From Branchiostoma lanceolatum (Eukaryota; Chordata; Leptocardii; Amphioxiformes; Branchiostomatidae), in the NCBI RefSeq assembly GCF_035083965.1, contig NC_089723.1, positions 38,819,193 through 38,883,192 on the forward strand: DNA of 64,000 nucleotides. The letters are read 5' to 3'. Positions 57,041 to 64,000 of this stretch are shown in pieces; the first letter of the stretch is position 1, and each line of letters opens with the position of its first letter. The position numbers were made by a program, and so were the translations under genes. The notes beneath the pieces are model-generated. The model ran no database searches, was not told the origin of the DNA, and saw only the letters and a list, made by a program, of their open reading frames with translations.

Positions 57041-57985
57041 CTTATTACCTTCGCTGAGAAGGTTATGCAGAGGGTAGCGTTTGTGTGTTTGTGTGTAGTG
57101 GACCAGCATAACTCGAGAATGCCTTGATGGACTGTCTTGGTATTTGGTATGTTGGTAGGTTTTGATGAGACCTAAAAACGATTAGATTTTGGGCCCCCTA
57201 GCAGCTTCTTACGGTACTGCACCGCAGAGAGTAAGTGGTATGGGTTTGGACCCCCTAGCGGCTTTTTTTGGAACTGCAGGAGCAGGTTTTGCGTCTGACT
57301 TTGAAAGGGAATAACTCAAGAAGGGCTTGATGGATGGTAATGATTTTTGGTAAGTAGATAGCTTGGGTGATGATGTACATGATTAAATACTTCTTATGCA
57401 AATCATTATCTAATTTGCATAATTAATGAGGAAAGTTTATACATCCGCCAAATTCCATGATAGGACTCTGAAACATGTGACATATGTAACTGAGGAAGAG
57501 AGAAATATTAATTGATATAAACTAGTGGTGAAGACCTCATTTGAAGACCTCATTTGCATAATTAATGAGAAAATACTATTACAAGATAGCATTGATGGAT
57601 GGTCATGATTTTTGGAATGTTGATAGCTTGTGTGATGCTTAGTATGATTGGACGATAATTATGCAAATCAGATTCTAATTTGCATAATTAATGAGGCAAC
57701 TTTTAAAATCCGCTTTGTTCCATGATATGACTATTCAAAATGTAACTGAGGAAGAGAGGAATGTTGATAGATAGAAAATATGAAAATCTGGGCCTACTTT
57801 GCATACTTAATAAGTAACTTCTATAATTCCACACTGGCAAATGACGGCAATTTCATACATTTAATACTTTTTTTGTGGCATCGGGAAGTTATGTGAATGT
57901 GAACATCGTTGAATCAAATTATGCTAAATATAAATAAATAAGGGCCTCATTTGCATAATTGATGATAAATATTAGCATAACCTTC
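57041..57985 (+). mobile_element. About 945-bp 'GAGAAGGTTATGCA' repeat with ATTTGCATAATTAATGAG units
   Basis: Starts CTTCGCTGAGAAGGTTATGC and ends AGCATAACCTTCTTTG, an imperfect inverse. Inside are CGAGAATGCCTTGATGGA, TTTTGGGCCCCCTAG and four to five units ending TCTAATTTGCATAATTAATG. Fragments lie at 14415-14580, 45400-45750 and 48060-48300. No protein coding. Confidence 0.65.
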
Positions 57986-58413
57986 TTTGTTAAGCTCATA
58001 ATTTGTTAAGCTCATACTTTGGACATAGGCAGTAGTAGTGGGCAACCTCAAGCCAACCGTACACACTCACGCCGTATCTTCAGAAAAGACGCTGTATCCG
58101 CATAGTCATACTTTGGACATGTTACATTCTAAGACAATCAACTGGTATGATTTATAATTGATGAGAAACACTCCTAATACGTCAGTCATAAAGGTTAAAA
58201 TCATTTGGCGAAGGTATGAGGTCGCGGAACTCTAGTTGGACATTGTGGAAGATCCTAACGTTACAGCTGATCGACTTAATAAAGTGAAAAACTTGTGCAA
58301 GGTGAACACTTTACTCATTTGGTTACTACACCAATGTGTTTGGTAATACCCTGGGGAAACTAGCAGTAAACAGTTTTCTGCAACGTGCAAAGGCCTTCTC
58401 TGTTACTCACCAC

Positions 58414-58573
58414 TACTCTCCAAGCAGAGGTTGAATGGGCAGATAGTCACCGTTTTATCATATGCCGTTTTTTTGTCGCTAGCCCATTCTAACGTCAGAA
58501 TGGGCTAGCGACAAAAAAACGGCATATGATAAAACGGTGACGATCTGCCCATTCAACCTCTGCTTGGAGAGTA
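58414..58573. mobile_element. 160-bp near-perfect palindrome with 9-bp target duplication (Mutator-like foldback)
   Basis: Two 77-bp arms starting TACTCTCCAAGCAGAGGTTG differ at one base and enclose a 6-base centre (AACGTC). ACTCACCAC flanks both sides (58405-58413, 58574-58582). Long inverted ends with a 9-bp duplication fit Mutator-like elements; the arm identity implies recent insertion. Confidence 0.85.
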
Positions 58574-58647
58574 ACTCACCACACCTTTAGTCTTTAAACT
58601 ACTGCCATGGAATGAACAACATCATTTTGTCCAATGTCACATGTGTT

Positions 58648-58653
58648 TTTATT
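58648..58653 (-). terminator. Possible polyadenylation signal of the phosphatase-Death gene
   Basis: Minus-strand AATAAA about 870 bp past the stop at 59521. The putative 3' UTR would contain the repeat at 59034-59330. Weak assignment; closer non-canonical signals were not excluded. Confidence 0.3.
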
Positions 58654-59033
58654 CCTGTTATGTGGAACGTCAATATTTACAATCTTGCATGATAAGTGTC
58701 TACAGCATTTCGTCTACGAGTAAGATCAAACACTCTTAACTAAGTTATTATATTCCAACTTGACACAACGTCGGGGTAAAACAAAGCTAGTTACTAGTAT
58801 GGTGACAAAGCGTTCTAGGATGAACAAAGACACCATGTACCATAAATACAATAACGTTACAAGTATTTCCTCAATATGTACAATCCATAACAATGGACAC
58901 GATAAACGCATTGCAACAAACAAACTCCTGGACGTTCTTACCAGCATCAAAGTTAGTTGCTGTACATTGATAAGTGAACAGTGCATTTACGTTCTTAGAA
59001 CCAATTAAGAAAATTAGATGGCTTGTAAAAAAA

Positions 59034-59330
59034 TTAAAGCCCCTGTCAAATATAGCCGACCATGGCTTCCCGACCTTCTCCAGACCATGGTTGGGAGTTA
59101 CTCGTGCGAAAAGTCATCTATAGTTGGGAGTTTGTCGGCAAGGTGGCCTGCAAGGCGCCAGCCGACTATAAATTTTGAACATCATCGTCGAGAAAGTCAT
59201 CTTCTGTTTGGATGCGATCAAAGGAGCAAACTAGTGCTAACAGTTAGAATAAGATGGATTCCAGGCTACTCCTAATCTTGCGTGAACCTTGGTTGGAGAG
59301 TGGTCGGCAGGAAAGCCATGGTTCTAACGG
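59034..59330. mobile_element. MITE-like element downstream of the phosphatase-Death gene
   Basis: AGCCCCTGTCAAATATAGCC, GACCATGGCTTCCCGACC at the left and GGTCGGCAGGAAAGCCATGG at the right. Internal TATAGTTGGGAGTTTGTCGG and GCCGACTATAAATT are also inverse. Probably in the 3' UTR. Confidence 0.55.
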
Positions 59331-59520
59331 GTTTGTTTAACAGTCATTTTGACTGGGTAACTCGGGTATACTACTGAGTACTCAGTACCCACTATCGAAC
59401 AAGTAAGTGAACAAATAAAGTCATCATTGTTTTAAAACAGCTCCGTAACATAAAGATCAGATTCCATCTACGTTAGCAGCATATTTCCGTTCTGCTACGT
59501 CTACTTCTAACATGAGTTCG

Positions 59521-62500
59521 TTATAGAACGCCGGTGGTGAAGTGGATGTCGATATACTTGGCCAGCCGTCTCCGGCCACAGCGGTCCAAACCCGTCACCA
59601 AGTTGATGATGGTCGCGTCTTCGCTGTTAATTCGTTGCCACAAGCCGAGAATCTGCAGATAGAAAAAAAAAACACACCCGTGGTTACTTTTATCGGGTTG
59701 GAAAATCTATGGACAACAAAGGTCTTTGCACTCAACCAAGTGTTCATACCTGGCCAACCAATTCGCACCCAATGTTATGCACAGATTCCTTTTGAAGCAT
59801 GTGACCATTTTTAACGTATATAAGATACACAATAAATCAAGCTACTGGATAAATTCTCTGAAGAATCAAACGCTTCAGGTAGCATCCACTATGTTTCATG
59901 AGAGACAAAGGATACATCCACTGTCTTTCATCAATGACGACTGAGAATAAATCACTGATGAAACGTATATAGTAGATGCTATCTGAAACGTTGGACTCTT
60001 TAGCACATATCTTATACGTTTGGACTGTATTCTTCTGTTAGGTTCGAGTGTATTGGTTAATGGCAAACGAAATTTTCGTGTCTTTTGAATGAAGAAAAAG
60101 AATAGCACCTTTTTCGCGCGCTCCTTGCTCCCTCTGTAGGACTTCTGCACCACCTGCACCATGTGTTTGGTGACCTGCGTCCCGGGCAGACAACGCACCA
60201 GCTTCTTCCAACCCCCTCCCACCCGCTCCGAGATGAGATCGAACACAGCCTCCCGTCTGGCGTCCTCGTCGCTAGGTGGAACTGAGAGGAAAAAGAGGAA
60301 ATGCTTTTAAAAAACACATTGTGCAAAAGTAATTTTTAAGCTCAACCCAAGGTTTCTTAAGAGCCGCCAAGTTGAAGTTTGTCCAAAGGTTGTTCGCGAT
60401 ATAATGTGTTACACCTGGCTGTAATTGATCTGAAGGCTACTCGGGGGGTTATCAGAATATTGATTCTGCATATTTCAACTGCTGCCTAATCCGGGTTCAA
60501 AGTCAAGTTGCTAATACAATTACGTTCTTGGATTCAGAAAAAATATTATTAGCCGAACCAGAACACTCTCCTCTGGGTTGTGTTTGGCTTTAAATTTGAA
60601 TCTAAGCTCAGAGCTTTCTAAGCTTCCTGCAAGAAACGATAAGACAGAAGACGTACTGAAGATGTAAGGCGTGGTCTTGTTCACGGCCTTCGTTGTGGGA
60701 GATGGTACCGGCGTCGTCGCCAATGCTGGTTTCTCAGTGGCAGGCCGACCGGTGCTGTGAGTGACGTCATGTTCTGACGACATCTCGTCTACTTCCGGTG
60801 CCTCCTGCGCGTTGACCTGGACGTCGTAAGTCGCGTCGGTTTCGATATCTTCCTCCTTTTCCGCTTGAGGTTGTTCAGTTGGTTCTTCTGCCTTTTTCTT
60901 CGCGGCTTCCTTCTGGAGACAGTGCTCCTTGGAGTCGCCAAGACATGCCGCGTACTGTGGAGAAGGAGAATGCTTTGTTTGGCTATTTTCTACTCACTTC
61001 ATAAGATAAAATTATATAATAAAAAGTCAAAATACAGCATGTCTAGTAGACAAGTTATGTTACATTCTTTCAACATCTGAGATCGATTTTCAACTTCTGA
61101 CTGTTTGAGTTAGCCTTACTTTGAAAATAATCATGCAGGTAAGGGAGTAACTCAGTAATATAAGATATATATAATTCATAAAAAAGTTGAAAATTCAAAG
61201 AAGAATCTAATTAACGTTCTGCATTCTTTCCTCTAACATAGATTATGTCTTATGATTTTCTTAGACCAAGATACGTTTTCAGATAGTCAAACCTGCCCAA
61301 GATGACCACTCAGGAGAATGCCAGTGTCAATGGGTAAGAATTATCTAAGGGACCACCAAAAAGGGGTCAAATTGTCCTGGTGGCCCTTATGTAGAGGTGG
61401 TCACATGTACAGGTCTGACTGTAGCTTGATAAGACTAACTATATCAGGGTTAAGACCGAACTGTAGTAGGAAGAGTGAAGAAAAGTGTGTACCTTGATTG
61501 CGTGCGCGATGTAGCTCTGGTCCTGCACGCCGTGGAACAGGTGCGCCATGGGGCCGCGCGCGTAGACAGACACATCCTCACCGGCGTGCGACTCGTCCGG
61601 GAACGGCAGGGTCGCCTGCTGGCGGTAGTCTTTGTCCGCTAGACAAGACGGAGACATTTGTTTATTATTGTTGATTCCGGAACATACCAATGTGTTATGG
61701 AGTCCTGAGTTGTACTCTGAGTTGTACTCTGAATCAAGTACTAGTATTTGGATCAGCACCATATTCTAGCAAACATGCTCCCTGGAAGAAGTATTGACGA
61801 CAACTTAAGACTATCATCTATTGAAAAATATGGAGCTTTCGCAAACTTCTGAGTATAATTTCAAAATTGATAAGGCAATAGCCATAAAATTTGTGAAGAA
61901 ATGGAAGGAGGCGTACACCAAAAATGTCAAAACATGTGAATATGTACTTGGAGTCCAAACGGTTACGTGAGGGTTAAAAGACACATCTTCCAGATCAATA
62001 GTGTAAAGAAAGTATTTTTACCGACATCGACGCCTCCTGCCGTTGCCGTGGATGTGTGTGTGCGTGAGTGAGTGTGAGAGAGTGAGTGAGTAAGAGTAAC
62101 CGGGTCCTTACCGACATCTACGCGGCGGATGTCGTGCCTCCTGCCGTTGCCGTGGATGGCGAACCCCGGTCCGTTGGCGTAGGTCAGGGTGGTGAAGGGC
62201 AGGCCGTCCTGGGCCCAGTCCTCTCCGTCGTACGCCTGGCCCAGCCCTAGGGTGTCAAGCAGAAGTAGAACGTGTGAGGAAAATCCACAATATGAAAGTT
62301 ATTCAAGTAACTGGATAAGTTTTGTGAGGGTCAGACGTTTTAGAGGGAAGTACCTGTGGCTCAACTGGTGGCCACCAGCCCCAAAGTTGAGCTCCCGGTT
62401 CCAATCAGTTGGTAACTGGGGGACCTCGGTCCAAATCCTCGGAAAGGACATCTAGGTTGGGGCTGCACCCGTCTTTCGGAAGGGACGTAAAATGGGGTTG

Positions 62501-63457
62501 TCTCGAGCAGTGCAAACGTGCAAACTGCAAAAATATACCCTGCTACACACAGCAAGGAACTTGCTGACCTATGCGCCACTAGGAACTACAAGGTGAACAA
62601 CATGAGGTGGAAATGATATGCAAATGAAATCAAGTCGTTTTCTTCCTATTTCGGGATGACAACATCTATAATAACTTCTGTCCAAACATACCGATGATGG
62701 GCCGTCCGCGCATGGGGTAGCCTCCGATGCTGAGCCCGTGGGAGTGGTCCGCCGTGACGATGATGAGCGTGTCCTCGGCGGAGGTCAGGTCCTTGGCCCG
62801 CTGGACGGCCCGCTCCATCTCGATGGTCTCCGCCAGGGCGCGCGTGGCTCTCCCCTTGTGGTGACCATGGTCGATACGACCACCTGAAGGAACAGACAGA
62901 AAAATGGTAGACATGGTAGATACTGTAAAGAATACAAGGGAAGCAGTGACCTTTATATCACCACAATCAATTCAAACAATACTGTAGGTTTGTTTTTTCT
63001 TTGTTGTTTTCCGTTCTGTACAATGAGTACACGCTGCGCAAGACCAGTCTGGAAGGATTATAGTCCACTCACACCGGGATCACCCTCCTTCAGCAGGGCT
63101 GCATGCTCGCTCGGCAAACTCTCCCGGCATCAGCCCTGCTCTTTCGGACCGAGGTTCTGAGTATTGGTGACGTCACCAGCAAACAGCTTTCAGCCAATCA
63201 GAGGATTGCCACAAACTCGTCCTGTGATTCTAGCACAGAACTTCTAGATTCTAAGTCACCAACCTTAACAACAAGACCACCTTGCCTCGCAACCACTTTT
63301 CGGAACAAGTTGTGCCGTTTACCTTCGACGAAGAGGAAGTACCCGTTGCCGTCCTTCTGCAGCATGCGGACGGCCTTGTCCGTCATCTCCGTCAGGGTGG
63401 GCTCCCCGGCCCGGTCCGTGTCGGTCACGTACTGCATGTGGCTCGGCTCGAACAGCC
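59521..63457 (-). CDS. Alkaline phosphatase with C-terminal Death domain (partial, 5' end beyond right edge)
   Basis: Exons on the minus strand: 63457-63323, 62883-62692, 62246-62112, 61638-61493, 60954-60657, 60281-60109, 59652-59521 (stop). All junctions are GT-AG and in phase, giving 402 visible residues. The first four exons are the C-terminal half of an animal alkaline phosphatase. Metal ligands are present: [17 protein letters not shown] and SHAGEDV, as are the conserved [16 protein letters not shown] and [12 protein letters not shown] with the family disulfide cysteines. Instead of the usual hydrophobic GPI-anchor tail, exon 5 runs into an acidic, then Thr/Pro-rich linker of about 90 residues. 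Exons 6-7 then encode a Death domain: [12 protein letters not shown], a helix with [22 protein letters not shown], and [17 protein letters not shown]. No membrane segment is visible between the two parts. The last donor (GTGCTA) is weak but in phase. The fusion model is well supported; topology is unknown. Confidence 0.85.
59835..60000. mobile_element. Copy of the CAACTGGATA/CTGAAACGTC MITE in the last intron of the phosphatase-Death gene
   Basis: CAAGCTACTGGATAAATTC, AACGCTTCAGGTAGCATCC, CACTGTCTTTCATCAATGAC and then TATCTGAAACGTTGGACTC. One-sided relative to 10019-10442. Confidence 0.6.
61285..61428 (+). mobile_element. Second copy of the GTCAAACCTGCCCAAGATGA MITE
   Basis: AGTCAAACCTGCCCAAGATG, ACCACTCAGGAGAA, GGACCACCAAAAAGGGG and TCACATGTACAGGTCTGACT parallel 40190-40385. 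Lies in an intron of the phosphatase-Death gene. Confidence 0.65.
62019..62056 (-). pseudogene. Duplicate fragment of a phosphatase exon end
   Basis: CCGACATCGACGCCTCCTGC and CGTTGCCGTGGATG repeat the 3' end of exon 62112-62246 (which has CCGACATCTACGCGGCGG, TCGTGCCTCCTGC, CGTTGCCGTGGATG) with a 12-base deletion. It keeps a donor-like TCG/GTAAAA on the minus strand. Confidence 0.7.
62344..62590 (+). mobile_element. tRNA-derived SINE, most complete copy
   Basis: CTGTGGCTCAACTGGTGG (A-box-like), GAGCTCCCGGTTCCAATCAG, CCTCGGTCCAAATCC (B box), GGTTGGGGCTGCACCCGTC, GGAAGGGACGTAAAATGGGG and a tail ending CCTATGCGCCACTAGG. In an intron of the phosphatase-Death gene. Confidence 0.8.
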
Positions 63458-63534
63458 CTGGGAACGAGACAACAACACGTCACGAACAGCCCTGGGAACA
63501 ACACGTTCAAAATTGCGTTGTGTCTCGCCTACAT

Positions 63535-63955
63535 AGCAGGCTCTCTGTGCCTTTTTTGGGACTACCGAGCCAAAAGGTTACGGACTGGCTGCACAAACGA
63601 CCCAGTTCAAAAAGAAGGTATCTGCAAAAGTGTATCATAAGCCCCCAAAAGATCCAGAGAGCCTGCTATGGAGGCTACGTTGGGTCCTTGAAATGTAAAA
63701 AACGTATTGGAAAGGTAGGACGCAAAGTACAACGTCTTGGTAACACTAGACGGCCATCGCTGAGCGTCGAGCGACCAAAATTGGATTTATGTGACCCTTG
63801 ATTTTATAACTGGAAGATAATGCACAATGTAAACGTGTTTCAAATAAGCGAAAATAAATCGTTCTTTATCTATGAAATTCCTTGAGCGATCTGTCCAACT
63901 TCTGGTCGCTTAGCGGTTTTGGCCTCTAGTGAAAAGGACCTGTAAGTTGAACGTA
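63535..63955. mobile_element. Two adjacent MITEs upstream of the last visible phosphatase exon
   Basis: 63540-63670: AGCAGGCTCTCT..AGAGAGCCTGCT ends. 63738-63950: ACTAGACGGCCATCGCTGAG, CG at the left and CGCTTAGCGGTTTTGGCCTC, TAGT at the right, with an interior (GGATTTATGTGACCCTTGATTTTATAA) like 54759-55001. No further phosphatase exon was seen up to the window edge. Confidence 0.6.
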
Positions 63956-64000
63956 CTATTGAGGCTAAAAAGATACAATGAATCCTGAGAAAAGGAAAGC

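Noticed and set aside
58726..58986. Overlapping 82-86-residue frames on both strands
   Set aside because: AT-rich, no domain, in the probable 3' flank of the phosphatase-Death gene.

Overview
The window reads as chordate genomic DNA, most probably from an amphioxus (Branchiostoma). Six multi-exon protein genes with GT-AG introns can be assembled by hand, and every exon joins its neighbour in phase. The rest is very dense in short interspersed elements, MITEs, foldback elements and tandem arrays, as is typical of lancelet genomes. The species assignment is inference. No bacterial or viral gene organisation was seen.

Layout. (1) About 1-27.7 kb: the 5' part of an endophilin-A gene (SH3GL family) on the minus strand. 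Exon 1 (27654-27698) encodes the N-terminal amphipathic helix. A 15-kb intron full of repeats separates it from exon 2 (12546-12614). No further exon was found between 12.5 kb and the left edge, so the rest probably lies outside. (2) 27.7-28.5 kb: a divergent promoter shared with (3) CHAF1A, the large subunit of chromatin assembly factor 1, on the plus strand (28500-39570, 18 exons, 1209 codons). (4) 42.1-44.0 kb, minus: a three-exon gene for a 279-residue Ser/Thr-rich basic protein I do not recognise. (5) 46.6-49.1 kb, plus: a small secreted cysteine-rich protein with a hevein-like chitin-binding core and a cationic six-cysteine tail. (6) 51.1-55.7 kb, plus: a secreted protein joining a CYTH-like (triphosphate tunnel) domain to an LDL-receptor class A module. 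(7) 59.5-63.5 kb and beyond the right edge, minus: the C-terminal half of an alkaline phosphatase fused in frame, through an acidic Pro/Thr-rich linker, to a C-terminal Death domain.

The genes do not form an operon-like unit. Endophilin and CHAF1A are divergent; CHAF1A and the unknown gene converge; the CYTH-LDLa and phosphatase-Death genes converge. The most notable coding observations are the phosphatase-Death fusion, the extracellular CYTH-LDLa architecture and the hevein-like cationic peptide. All three are accessory, domain-shuffled proteins of the sort expanded in amphioxus.

Small local duplications of coding or promoter segments recur in several genes: four decayed copies of a CYTH-gene exon mixed with SINE tails, a copy of the endophilin 5' flank inside its own intron 1, and fragments of one phosphatase exon, one exon of the unknown gene and one splice-donor region. 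Mobile DNA with visible termini includes a PIF/Harbinger derivative with a TTA target duplication, elements flanked by TTAA, a near-perfect palindrome with a 9-bp target duplication, and several tRNA-derived SINEs.
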